In this document: piece after piece, positions 23,406 to 36,500 of the stretch
How the letters are laid out: each line of letters begins with the position of its first letter
Numbering within the stretch: the stretch's first letter is position 1
NCBI GenBank assembly: GCA_040954595.2
Contig: CM082578.2
Location: 5,890,001 to 5,954,000, forward strand
Length of the DNA: 64,000 nucleotides
DNA from: Balanoglossus misakiensis
Lineage: Eukaryota; Hemichordata
Direction: 5' to 3'
Made by a program: the position numbers and the translations under genes
Notes under the pieces: model-generated
Told to the model about the DNA's origin: nothing
What the model saw: only the letters and a program-made list of their open reading frames with translations
Database searches by the model: none

Positions 23406-24440
23406 CAATTGCAGTTATTATCATTCCTGTTGAATAAATTACACGCGTCTGTTTTCATTTTTTTTCTTGAAAATCACCATCATTCCGTAGCTTTTATGAT
23501 CCAGGAAAATTCAAAGCAAAATTTTTCCGACCGTTGATATATATTAGATGCCGAACACCAAGCAACTCTGTTGACAGCCTCATTACAACTACCCACGACG
23601 TGATGTATGCGGTGAAACGAGACCCCCACCCATAAAGGGTCGGGGATTATGAGCCTATACAAATTAGGACAAAATGCATTCCTACCACAAACACTTTATA
23701 CAGATCAAACATTCAACGACGATATTGTGTTTTTAATGAATGCCATCCGCTAACGCCGATAAAGCTTAAAGCTAACATGTTCAATCGTATAATTGAGAAC
23801 GGCATCGATGAAGCCCTGGATGTGTGCACCCATATGTTGAAAAAAAACAGAACCATACAAGATGTATCCCGTACACGACGAGAACCGACGCTGGAACTTG
23901 TCCAAGAATGCCTCACTCCACGATCTGTGCGGAACTGATTACTTTTGCGTTTGACGGTCAGATATCATGGTGAACACATCGCTCAACAACGTTAACATCT
24001 ATAATACCAACACATATCAACAGAGTTTGACGACGACGACGATGATGATGATAGATTGATCATCCACGCTGTCGAAACTAATCGTACATTTTACCGAACA
24101 CCATACGCAGCGTCTTCAACTATGGACTTATTATATGCAGCAACATCAAGATTTTCGTGTACAATGGATAAAGTTGGGACGAATCACGCGTTCGCGTTCG
24201 AAGGGAATTCTACAAAAACAAAACGAGAAAAAGAAAACTGAATCGACGTATTATTTGACATGGTATAAATTTTAGTAGTTACACGTTTTTGTCCACTTTG
24301 ACGAACTGACCCAAACCCGAAGTCGCAGACCTGCAGTCCACCTTTAGTTTGCCTTTAATATGATTATGGAAATTGCATAAAGGAATATCACACCTGTTTC
24401 GTTGAAGTTTCGAGTTTGTTTCTTTGGAAATGTGTGTTTC
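23406..24440 (+). other. Coding-like fragments downstream of the intronless ORF, unidentified
   Basis: Frames with protein-like composition but no recognisable family occur at about 23647-23760 (MSLYKLGQNAFLPQ...), about 23739-23936 in another frame (NECHPLTPIKLKANMFN..., stop TGA), and about 24058-24275, where two overlapping frames are open. The first two would join with a frameshift. They may be decayed remains of the same inserted segment as the ORF at 22818-23405. Confidence 0.25.
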
Positions 24441-25780
24441 GTGATGCTGTCTTCAGATGAATCGTGGTTACCGTACTATTTTGCTGTTTATCTTATTTTA
24501 CACATGAATTCAATTTAACTAGAAGGAGTTACTATATATAGCTAGTGATAACTTTGAAAAAACGCTGATACCGAATAATACAACAGCTAGTATATGTCTA
24601 CAAATAGGTATGTGGTGTAGTTAAAACTAAAAATATACTTTGATAGGTATATACTATTTTAGAAAGTAAACAACAAAAAACAGGAAAACATTTTTAAAAT
24701 ACCCATAAAATTATGAAAATACCAACATGGACATATACTTTGATAGAATGCATTTTATTGTCAATAAAGGTATTGGAATATTTTTGTGTCGACTAGTACC
24801 AGAAAGTTAAAAATTTCCCAAAAAGTATACTAAATTGTCTCAAATGTTTGTAGTTTCGAGTTTGTTTCTTTGGACATATTGGCGATGCTGTTATCTTCAC
24901 ATGAATCGTGGAATTATTTTGCTGTTTATTTTACTTTTTACATAAGAATACAATTTAACTAGAACGAGATACGTGTTGGTTAATTAATAGCTAGTGATAA
25001 TTTTGAAAACACGGTGATACCGAATAGTACGGCAGCTAGTATATGTCTACAAATTGGTAAATGTGGTGTAGTTAAAACATCGTTTGGGTATAGAATGAAT
25101 TTTGTAATTGTCAATAAATTTATTGTGTTTTTGGCATTTTTTAGTATCGACTAGTAATAAAAATTTAAATGTACCCCAAAGTACGTTGTAGATGTAAATG
25201 TTTTAGTACTCGGCCCTTGTATAGTGGCTGTTTTTGTCGATGACACCCGGGTGGGGAGGGGATGGTGTTGTCCAACCATTTTCATTCGGGAATGCGCGGC
25301 CCAAGTTCCAAGCACAAATTATACTCCGACGTATGACCCATTGTTAGCTATTTCTAGTCAAAGATTTGCGAAATCTTCGAGTCGCAGTGATCGATATTTT
25401 TTTTGCGATATTTGCACGTGAAGGTTTGTTTCAGAACTTAGCAATGGCCTGTGTTATCAACCCCCCATTTAGAGATTTATTTCTGACGAAAAGTCGACCC
25501 ATGTTTAGGGGTTATAAACCAGCCAACCAATGTATTACACATCAAAGTAACTTGGAAACAAGTTTAAAAGTACCGACGCAGTGTTGGCCGTGTTGTACAG
25601 CTGTATAATACAAATTACCATTAACCACATTGTTTGCAACGATGATCGGTGGGATCTTTGAAAAACGCTCAGACCGAACAAGACAGCGACTATATAGTAG
25701 ATGTATATTTCTATAAAGTGGTAAATGTGGTCTATTTCTGTTAAAGGCCGTCTTTAAAAATATACATTGGGGTCAAAATT
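24405..25780. repeat. Diverged tandem repeats of ~440 bp
   Basis: A unit containing TTCGAGTTTGTTTCTTTGG, ATGAATCGTGG, a shared central part, GATACCGAATA and GCTAGTATATGTCTACAAAT occurs at about 24405-24640 and 24850-25080. A partial third unit lies at about 25640-25760. The same unit is present once at about 3420-3560. Confidence 0.7.
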
Positions 25781-28700
25781 TTGAAGCAACCCATATGGTA
25801 CTGGTATAGAGTGCATTTATTGGAATGAAGGTATTGTATCTTTCATTTGGTATATTTATAACATGTACCGACTAGTAATAAAAAGTTTAATATATGCCAA
25901 AAATATGTTGTTGATGCATTTATTTCAGTCCACGACCCATTTAAGTTTTTAAAAACACCTGAGCTAATGTAGTACTATTTTCTCTGCGCGATTTTTTGTG
26001 GGGGTGTGCTTTTTCAAACTTCCTCATTTCAGGGAAAAGTATGGTTCTCGGGACGCAAAAAATACAGTCCGTCTCAATGTACAGTTCGTTTTGTATTCAC
26101 AAGGAATTGCCACACGTATACAAACTTCTTGTGTTTGTATATATATAATCCGTAGAACCACGGGGTAGAGTTAAGTTCAGGGAAAATATATACATACCAT
26201 TGATATAAACTGAATACGTTTTGTTGTCAGTCAGCCTTGTTTTCTTCTTCTGATTTTCTGTTTCCGGTACGATTCTAACAGGGACCCTACTTTGGGGAAC
26301 TCTTGCTACCGCCTGACCGTCTCCTATCTTGTCCAGCAAGGAAAGGTATGAGGTCAGGTACATTTTGTAGACTTACCCACGTCTATATGGGCTTCATTTC
26401 AGAAAACGTTTTCCGAGTGTCTCCATATAGCATGTGTGGAGTTAAGGCAGCGAGTGTGAGCGCGTAACTCGTTGAACCTACAGCTCAGCCCCGAATTCGA
26501 GACTCAGCTCTGTACCAGAAACTCGCTCACAGCAAGCAGACACGCGAAAAGTATTACCAGTAAGTCCAAATAGTGAAATAAAACTCCGAGTAAAACTTAG
26601 CATATTAAGAGAGGTGGAAACGGGGTGACAGAACTCCTCAGAACTAAAAACTCCCGCAAGTGTCGAAGCAGGCCGACTGCACATAAACAAAACAGTTGAG
26701 TACCACCATGCACCATTGACAACTAAAACAATTTTATGCATTGATATCGAAAAATTCTGATAAGTCGCACTTGAATAGAGAACATTACGCGTTAAATCTC
26801 AAACTCTAAAACCCTTCTCGTAAAATCTCATTTTTGGGTGTCATACACGACAGGCAAAGTTGAAAAATCGTAAGTCTTATTCACTTACAGCTCATGTTAG
26901 TCGCAATTTTATCATTGACAGACCACGTGGATGTTGTTTACATAGCCAAACTGCCTAATGCGTCAAAGTAAAGGGTCACAAATCACCGAAAATAACCGAA
27001 GAAGCTTCGCACAAATGGTGAAAAACTTTGGTGATTAATTATTCATGACGTAACGCAATGGCGATTGCCGATTGGTCAATTCTACTATGCCACCCTGAGA
27101 TATTACCCAGACTGCTCATTGGCGTACGGACATTGGATGCATCCATCTTGTTTTTGATCACGTGGTCAGACCCTCCAGTTTGCATATGCTCACACAGGGG
27201 ATAAGGAATCTTGAAATACTCTTATGTATATACTCTTTGAAGTTACACACCTTTAGAGGTAACGCAGCTAGTGATGGGAATGGGGCAGTGGACGACCCGA
27301 CTAGTCTGGTTCCCTGTCTCTTTCGCACGCCGCTGGAGCTACTCTGCATCCAGCGACTGGGATTGGGCAGGGTCAGACTAGGAAAATAGCAATGGACACT
27401 TCACAATCTGGAACTATTATAGAAGTACAGAAGCCATACTTGTCTAAGACTATAAAGACACAAGCTGCGGCCTCATTAATTTACGTGTCACACAATAAAA
27501 TGACATGAAAGAAGAAAATACTCGTGATAGATCTTGAGATTAAACAATTAATTTTCTGCATTCAATTCAATTCACTTTAGTTAAATATTAATAATGCGAG
27601 TTAATGTCATTTCGTTACTTCTGGCCCCGGCCAAGGAAAAATGAGAATGTGTATCGGGAGAAAAATAAGAGTATCAGCTATATGTTAAATTGCATTACAA
27701 ATTTAGACAACATTTCATACACAATGCCTCTTGTAATCTGTCGTTATACTGCTCAAATTGCAATTTATTAATTTAGACACCGTACATGTATCACACGCCG
27801 CGCCGCCATTCGCAAGTAATTCGTAAAATTCATATAGTAGCCGATGGCATTTGCGGTTAAAACTTTCCGTACTGTATCATATGGATGACGTGTTTAATAA
27901 GTTTGTGGTCATTCCAGACAGTTGAGAAATGCTTTGCTTCTGCTCAATGACTACTTTTTTTCGGGGGGGGGGGGGGTGTTTACTGCAGGCCACTGATCTG
28001 TGTTGAATATTGGACGTGAATTGCTTAAAAAATTGCCAATTGTTTGGACAATTTTCCCTAACCTTTGACCTTTATTCGATACATTTTAATCTTTATATGT
28101 GCATACAGTACATGTATGTAATTCCACGCTTTCACACCAGGCCTACAGTTTAAGCTTTTGTATCAGAACAGACATGACGCATACCGCATGGCAATTATTT
28201 GACATTAATAGTACGTAGGAAACAGATTAGATGGATGGGTTTATACAGTCAATATCCATGTATTGACCAGCCATTTAAGAGCATACGCCTGTCTGCCCGA
28301 GAAAACTGTTGAGTCGCTTCAAAATGTATGCTTAGAGGCACAGAAGTCTGGTTGCCCGATTATCTGAAGAGCCTGTAACTCAGACAAAAGCTACGGCCTT
28401 TTCAATTTACCTGCCACACAATAACAATGCCAGAAAATGACATTTAATTCGCTGACACAAAAGAAGCAAAAACGTTCGTGACAGAAATAGGAATTGAACA
28501 ATTGTTACAGGCATTTCAATTTAGTTTATTATTGATAAAAGCAATTTAACGATCTAATAATGTCATTTGACACCTCTTGAAGAATATATATTCGGGAGAA
28601 AAGAAACACAGAGTGTCAGGTATACTAGATAGAAATTGCATTACAAATTTAAATGTGAAGTCATCAAAAAAGCCTCCAGCACGCGCGCACAACTCTTATA

Positions 28701-29470
28701 ATTCCTTTCCTGGCCATATAAGTTTTCGATATATGACAAAAATCTTTGAAAAAACTTCTTTCAAGAACTATTTCTCAAGAACCATTAGACAGTTCGGAAT
28801 GGTTGGATGACTACTTATAGATATGTGCGGCGACATTTGCATAGTGGTTCTCTTAGATTAACCATATCTGCATAATAGGCTTCTCTTTATTTCTTTTATC
28901 TTGTGCATATGTAATTCCATGCTAAAAAGTGACCAGTGGGGTTCGTTTTGTCGACGATGGATCAGCCCGGGCCCAAAATTTAACCCAACTTCTACAACAT
29001 TCGCATATGTCATCAGTATATACAGTATATGTGTTCCTTGTGTTTTCTGGAACACGTCACTCTATGGAGCCATTCATTAAATGACAACTTTTCAAATATT
29101 TTTTTAATTACGCTCCTGCCTTATTCAAAGTTTTCATAATTATGCTAAGGGGATTTTTTCAGTCAGAAAATAAAGATACTTGAACACCCTTGCTCGGGAA
29201 TGTAAAATCTGCAATACAGTGGTAAAAACTGACTAATATTGGATTCCCCACATCAATTCGCGGGCACAGAACCATTGGGCCAAACCGCATCCCGTAGATA
29301 GACTCAATTACTCTTACTAAAATAACAAGCACTTTGCAAAAAATGTCAACGTAGTTTCATTGAAGTCCGTTGATTTATACGATATTTCATGGTATACAAT
29401 CACAAAATAATCCCAATTGTGGTCATCTTTCAGAAAAGGGACTAGTCTTGTACAAATGCTTAAAAGCATA
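25781..29470. other. Intergenic, no supported gene; dispersed repeat and a diverged duplication
   Basis: The dispersed repeat (copies at 3035 and 22385) is at about 26390-26560. About 27420-27720 and 28330-28660 are diverged copies of one another, sharing the succession CACACAATAA, ATGTCATTT and AATTGCATTACAAATTTA. A poly-G run lies at about 27962-27977. Open frames here are short and have no recognisable domains. Confidence 0.5.
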
Positions 29471-29742
29471 ACATCAGATGATACAGGCAATGTGATTATA
29501 CAAATTATCCGACGGTATGCGATTGGCTGGCGTACGACTGAATGACGTGAATTAACACCACCAATAAAAGCGTGTGGGTGTGCCTATAGCAACTGACTGA
29601 TGTACTTGTATGTCACAACCCTGTATACCCCACAGTTTAAATTGTGCTTATGCGTGTAAAACAGGATGAAATACTGAGATGTTTCAACTAGTCCTATTTT
29701 CGCTGTTATTGCTATACTGTACGCGCATAACCGAAGGAACAG
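29470..29742 (+). pseudogene. Duplicate promoter plus signal-peptide exon lacking its splice donor
   Basis: A frame starting at 29679 encodes [20 protein letters not shown], a typical signal peptide. It is nearly identical to the exon at 30568-30631, and the upstream 200 bases (including CCAATAAAAGCG) are duplicated too. In this copy the donor reads GGTACATG instead of GGTAAGAG and LINE sequence begins immediately after it, so it is probably a dead first exon. Confidence 0.6.
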
Positions 29743-29744
29743 GT

Positions 29745-30362
29745 ACATGTATATAGTCTGATAGGATGTCTCCCCAATTCCCCCCTAACGGCTGCATTTG
29801 GGGTGCTCATACCAACTCCTAGAATAAATTTACAAAATTTATGGTGTATTTTTTCAATATCGGTACAATTGTGAGTTCCCCAAATAGCACTTCCATACAG
29901 GAGAATTGGGAGAATCTTACAGTCAAAGATCCTAAAAGCAATATCTGGTTGTAAACCATCTAGTTTATAAAGAATACTTTGCAAGCTGTACAGTGCTTTC
30001 CTTGCTTGATCAGCTATGTACTTTTGTGCTTGGAACCAAATACCAGAGCTAGAGAAAACAATCCCCAAATAATTATATTTTGAAACCACTTCAATTCTCT
30101 GATTTTCCAAGAACCATTTCTCAGTTTTCTTCAACCTTCCTGCTTTACGAAAAGCAATGATTTTTGTTTTGCTTAAATTAACTTTGAGTTTCCATTGTTT
30201 ACAATAATCAGCTAGTCTGTTAAGCAAACGTTGTAAGCCAATTGGGGTAGAACTAAATAACAAGAGATCGTCAGCATATAACAAATAGAAAAGTTTTAAC
30301 AAATTACAGTATACCACAGTTTCGGTACCCTGCGCAAGTGCTTCCCCAAGATCATTTATGTA
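29745..30362 (-). mobile_element. Non-LTR retrotransposon reverse transcriptase fragment
   Basis: The minus-strand frame 29712-30317 encodes the reverse transcriptase active site YADDLLLFS, followed by LNRLADYCKQWKLKVNLSKT and YNYLGIVFSSSG, the standard C-terminal half of a non-LTR RT. The fragment lacks both ends. It is a different lineage from the L1/Tx1-like pieces elsewhere in the window (CR1/Jockey/I-like by feel). It sits exactly between two ~275 bp direct copies of the SRCR-pentraxin promoter/first exon. Confidence 0.85.
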
Positions 30363-30439
30363 ATATCAGATGATACGAGCAAATTTAATTATACAAATTA
30401 CCCGACGGTATGCGATTGGCTGGCGTACGACTGAATGAC

Positions 30440-30567
30440 GTGAATTAACACCACCAATAAAAGCGTGTGTGCCTATAGCAACCGACTGATGTACTTGTAT
30501 GTCACAACCCTGTATACCCCACAGTTTAAATTGTGCTTATGCGTGTAAAACAGGATGAAATACTGAG
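30440..30567 (+). promoter_or_regulatory. Core promoter of the SRCR-pentraxin gene
   Basis: A CCAAT/TATA-like CCAATAAAAGCG at about 30454-30465 lies about 105 bases before the ATG at 30568 of a signal-peptide exon. The element is conserved in the duplicate at about 29562-29573. Confidence 0.4.
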
Positions 30568-33500
30568 ATGTTTCAACTAGTCCTAATTTCGCTGTTATTG
30601 TTATACTGTACGCGCATAACCGAAGGAACAGGTAAGAGTAAACTTTGTAGTTTTGCAAGTAGTTCCTTGGTATTAATATTATTCCTGAAGATTACCATAG
30701 ACCATTTTGGTTTTATTTGTTTGCGGTTGTTCGACTGAATTTGTGATTAAATTCCGATAACTGAACTGTAATGAATGTCAACAACTGTTTCATGGAACTG
30801 TCATGAAGTCGCTTTGTAAAAGTCGCAGTTTTTAATAAATTGGATTAGACGTTCTACAGTCAGGTAGAGCGTCTCTGTCACTGGTCGTGTTTCCGTTTAA
30901 AGCGGACATTTTGTTTAAAATAGAAAATTGAACATTGACAATGGATCGATGTTCAAATTGCTTCATTTCAGCAAAATAGTTGATCAACTTACTGTCATGA
31001 TATCATTTCGGTGCTTGGTATGGGCTGGAAATCATTCTATTGATGTCATTCAGCTAAAAGATTCATTCCGCGTTCGATTGAATAGACTTCCCTATCCAAT
31101 TCTCTAGTCGGTAGTTTGAATGTGAAAAGCATCCCGTGAGTGTGGAGATGTGTTTTTTTGTTTTGTTTTTGTTTTGTTAATACTTTTATTGGGAAAACAA
31201 ACAGTCATTTTGATACATACATGTAAGTAAATTTTAAAAAGTTTGACAATTTTTTTGGAAGCATAACTTAATGAAAAGAAGAGAAAAAAAAATCTAAACA
31301 ATCTGGTATTCTCAGTTTGTTATATACCTCATAAGTGACGACCATTTTTTAAGATGAAAATACATTATATGATTTGTAGTTGCAATCTTAAGTTCAATTT
31401 CATGTATGTTTTTGAGCTGAACAATAAACCCAGTGATATTCGGAATTAGGTTATTTAATTTACAGTAGTAAATGTACATTCTAACTTGCTTTGCTATAAA
31501 ATTGACTATCAAAGTCTCGTTAGGGTCACCCAAAACCATACATAACACTGATGGTGTTTTTTTCAATTTAAGAGGGATACCCAACGTAAACAGTACATTG
31601 TAGGTCTCTCCAGAGAGCAGTAGTACAATTGCAACTATGAAATAAATGATCGATGGACTCTGTTTCCACTTTACATAAATCACAAAGAGCAGTTGGAAAT
31701 TTCTGTGGATTGTACCTGTTTAGCTGTTTGTTTGTATACAAAATATTGTGAAGTAATTTAAATTGAAAAGCTCTAGCCTTACAATGTATTGATAACTTGT
31801 AAGTGAAGTGATACATTTTTTCCAGTGTTGCTTGACTTTTTGGAGTCTCTATAATAAATTCGTTCAAATTACATTTCAAACTCTTTTTCATTAAAGTGTC
31901 TAAATTACAGATTGTGCCATTCAATGAAATACAAAGCTCATGTGCACTCTGTGCTTTGGCACAATTGTTTAACTTGTTAGGAACAGAAAGTGCCAATCCT
32001 AACCACTTTAATTTATGATTTAAATTCACGCCTTTCTGCTCAAATACAGAGTGACCATGATACTCTATTAAAACCTGTAAACATGTCAGAGATGAAATTA
32101 AAGCCAGCGTCAGAAAAAGCCTTATAAAATACCGACTTTCCTCCAACAAGGACATTTCTGTTGTTCCAAATCACCTATAGTCCGTAGTATTTGGAATAAT
32201 GTTGATTTCTGACCATGTGACAAGGCAATTATTTATAAAACTGGAAACTTGCACAGGCAAAAGATTGGTGCGGAAGTTACATTTAAAAAGTAATTTTCCA
32301 CCGACTTTCTCTAAACTGTGTACGACAAAGTGTTTCCAAGGGTGTTTACATTCCACATTCAACGGGCGTTTAATCAGTAATACTTGCTTTGTTTTTATCA
32401 TCACTTCTAAATTGGGCATTTTTAAGCCTCCTTGGCCCACCTCCCCTATCATTACATTCCTGCGAACCCGGTCTTGACCATTCCAGAGAAAATTATAAAT
32501 TAACTTATGAACCCGACCTATTACTTCATTAGGAAAAATTACATGTGTAAGCACATACGTTAATTTGGAAATTGCCAATGACTTAATAACTTGAACTTTC
32601 CCAATGATGGTCAAATTCCTATTTTTCCACATATTGAGGACCTTTTTTAGATTTTCGACTGGGGTAACAATATTTTTTTCCTGGGCAATTTTTTCATTAT
32701 AAGAAAAATGAGTCCCCACAATCTTGATAGTAGGGGTGGGCCACTTTACCCCGAACGCCTCATCTTTTCGAAGTCTCCATTTCCCAAGCCTTATAGAAGC
32801 ATTATAAAAGGAAGTTAACATTTCAAAAACAATTCTTACAGAGTTTTCATTTGATAAAAAACAGGTCATATCGTCGGCGAACGCCGACTCCTTAAGGATG
32901 TACGCGCAGAACATAAACCGGAAACAGTGCGCGCCCGGTCTTTTTCCCATAGGATTACATTGAAAATTGCTAGAAAACAAACTTCTACTATTGTCATTTT
33001 CACAAAATTTTACACATAGCTCAGTCCAGCAAATATAAATTCATTGGTCAAATAAAATATAGGGGTCACCGCGCTCTATTTTGAGATAAATTGCGTCAAA
33101 AATTTTGCCCATAGACAAACCATTGGTGAAAAATGCTGAGTCAGCAGTTTTCTTCTATTATCGACTAAATTCAAGGCTCTGTATTTCAAAAACAAGCGCG
33201 GTGACCCCTATATTTTATTACGGATTTTCATTATACATACAAAGGAGAATCCAAAAATCCACAATTAAAAAAAATGACAATACTTTCAATTTTACTGAAC
33301 GTACATCCTTAACACTGCCAATATTTATACCACTAATCTGTCGGTTACTTCTTATTGAGTGCAAGAGTGTTTCTAAAACCACAATAAATAACATGGGTGA
33401 CAAAGGGTCACCTTGGCGCACTCCCTTCTCAAGCTTAAAATAGCCAGTCCCAAACCCATTGTTCATTACAGTGCTTTCGATGTTAAAATATAAAGCTTTA

Positions 33501-36500
33501 ACCCAGTTGATGAAGGACACTCCAAAATTAAAGGATGACAACGTATTGTAGAGATAATCCCTTAATAACTTACAGTGTCAAAAGCTTTTTCGAAATCTAT
33601 GGCTAATAAAATTGCTGAAATATCAGCATTACAGGTGTTGTGAAAAATATCATCAATCAAACGGATATAATCACCAATGTTTCTACCCCGGACAAAGGCT
33701 GCTTGGGAGTCACCAATTAAGCAGGGCAAAACACTCTCAATACGTTTAACAAGGCATTTTAAAGCAAGCTTCATGTCAACATTCATAAGGGAGATTGGTC
33801 TCCAATTTTTCAGATAGAGTTGATCCTTCCAGGTTTATCAATCAGAGTTATGACACTCTGTTTCTGTTAGTTTGAAAATTCCCCCGTTCTGTAACCATAA
33901 TTGAGAGAATTCAAAACTAAATTCCCCAACTGTGGCCTAAAAGCCACGTAAAATTATTTGTAAGGCCATCATTGCCGGGGCTTTTGTTGTCTGGAAGGGA
34001 GAGAAGAACAGAGAAAACTTCCCCAGGGGTCAAAGGACCCTCACACAAAACTTTATCATTCTCTGACAACATTGGTAAATTTGCATCCATGAAATAATGC
34101 ACATCGTTGGAGTTTGTGGCGCACCTTGAGTAAAGCTTGGCATAAAACTGCTTAATTTCACACAAAATATTCTTTGGGTTGTCTATAATTATATACTCAT
34201 CTTTCTTCAAATTGCTGATACTCGAGTTGCGTTTATTTACCTTTTCCAAACTTAAGAAGAACTTGTTACATTTTTCATGTATATGCGCCCAATATAGAAA
34301 AAGAGCATGTAACTTTTCTAGAAGAAATGTGTTTTTTACTGGTCAAATATGTAACCGATCCCAACACAATTGTCAATTTAGGAGGGGATTTAAATTTCAC
34401 CTATAATATTGCCCCTTGACCGCTCAGGAGGCAATCCTAAACCATGGGGAAAGTCCATTGCTCTTTTAGATAGGATATCTGACGTTTTCAATTTGATTGA
34501 CATATGGAGGGTGCGTCATGAAGAAAAGAGAGGTTTTACCTGGAGAAGGCGCAGGCCTCATATCACTCAGAGTAGACTTGATTACTTTTTCATCTCTAGC
34601 GCCTTACAGCAACAAATCAGTAGTGTTCAGATTATTCCTGGAGTGGATTCCGACCATTCAGCTGTCTCTTTGGTGTATAAATATTGCCAAAACGAGCGTG
34701 GTCCTGGCTACTGGAAGTTTAATTCTAGTTTAATTTACGACAGTACTTTCAAAACCATTCTGCACGATAATATAGACGAGTGGATTCGTGAATCCACTAG
34801 GTTAAATGATGGGGTTCGCTGGTACTTCATAAAATTTAAGATTAGAGGTTTTGTGATTGATTACAGCAAAACAGTGGCGAAAAAACGTAGACAAACTTTA
34901 AAGAATCTTGAACTGTCGGTGAAGTTTCTTGAGGGTCTTTGCTTTAATCGTCCTACAGTGCAAAATTACGAGATGCTCGAGTCAGCGAAAAGTGATTTGG
35001 AAAAGTGTGTGGAGATATTTCCAAAACCAACTTCACCGCCATAGTTCTATATTATTTTATATGCACAGCCTTGTTTATCAGTTGCAATAACTGTAGCCTT
35101 AGTGGTGGGCTGGTTTATCGCTGTCGGCTGGCCGTCAGCGGATCAGGCCAGCCGACAGCGATACACCAGCCCACCACCAAGGTTACAATAATATTATTGC
35201 AGCTACATGTTCATATGACTTTCTCCCAGAATGAGCGGGCCTTTTCGAAGCCTTGTCCTCACTACTGGTTGTTTCCTAGTAACAGAGTTTAAGAACATGG
35301 CAACAAGAAAAATATAGTACTATTTAGTAAAGAATTATGAAACACTAAGAGAAGACATTTTTCAGCCCGTGCCAAGCACCAAAATGATATCAAGAGATGG
35401 AAGAAAATGAGAGCGAACAGTCGCTGTATAAAGAAGACAGGATATTTTCTAAACTGTATACCAAGCGTCAAATTGATATCATGCCATTAATATGGCCAAT
35501 TCTTGTTGAGATTTATTTGCCTATTTCACGTTATAAATACAACTCTTGTGTCATTATTACATATTGCTCTACTCTTGGATTGTGTCTACTGTAAAATGTT
35601 TGTCGCTGTGAATACGCGTAAATATATTAACAATTTCTCATTTTCATACCCCTGACTCCCTCGATACCCCTAAAATTGGAGCCCCCTACAGCCTCAGCCT
35701 GCGTGGTTAATAAAGTTCAAGCTAGCTCCCACCGACACGATGAATATTCTCTCGGGGGAATTTCTAACAGTATTGACTATTTGCACAAGAAAGTAATGAG
35801 ATCGTAAGACAATAATGAATCTCTGTGTTTTGCTCAAGAAAATATTGCTCTGGTTAATATTCATTTATTCCTCTGTAAGGGGAACATTCTAGGTTAAAAT
35901 TTATGATGAGAAAAAAAAGCTTTTAACAGTTCAATAGTTGCATCTTATCAATGCATGTAAAACATGTTATTTTCGCGAGTTGAAATTTTCTCGATATCGA
36001 GAGAGGCCACTGTTACTACGCTAGTATTAATTTTCGCGTTCTCGTACTGCTTCGTTATCTCCGAAAAACTACTATTGTCGCATTCGTAGCAAGATTTTTT
36101 GTCCACAAACCACGATGTTTAAACTAATTGCACGATGTGTAGCAAAACCATGAAACCGCAACCATTTTAATAAATTTCAAACTGAAAACATTTTGTTGCG
36201 TGTGTGTTTGACTATAGTTCTATTATTTTACCACATTGTTCTTTCATAACTATATTTACGCGAGTCTTTATTTTCGCGTTTTTTGGTTCTCGCGTATTTC
36301 GCGCAAATGTATTGCTCGCGAAAATAACATGTTTTACAGATCACTTACGAACTAATTTCAGCATAGCTGCAAGTGCAGTAACTATACTGACGTACACCAC
36401 TAATATCAAAAGTTAGTGCAAAACTACATTTTACTATATCATAAAATACTTCATGGGACATTGAGATGACCGTGAGATACATACCTGTACATTTAATTTC

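Noticed and set aside
34409-35044. 211-codon plus-strand frame as an independent gene
   Set aside because: It is the endonuclease part of the LINE, inverted relative to the reverse transcriptase on the minus strand.
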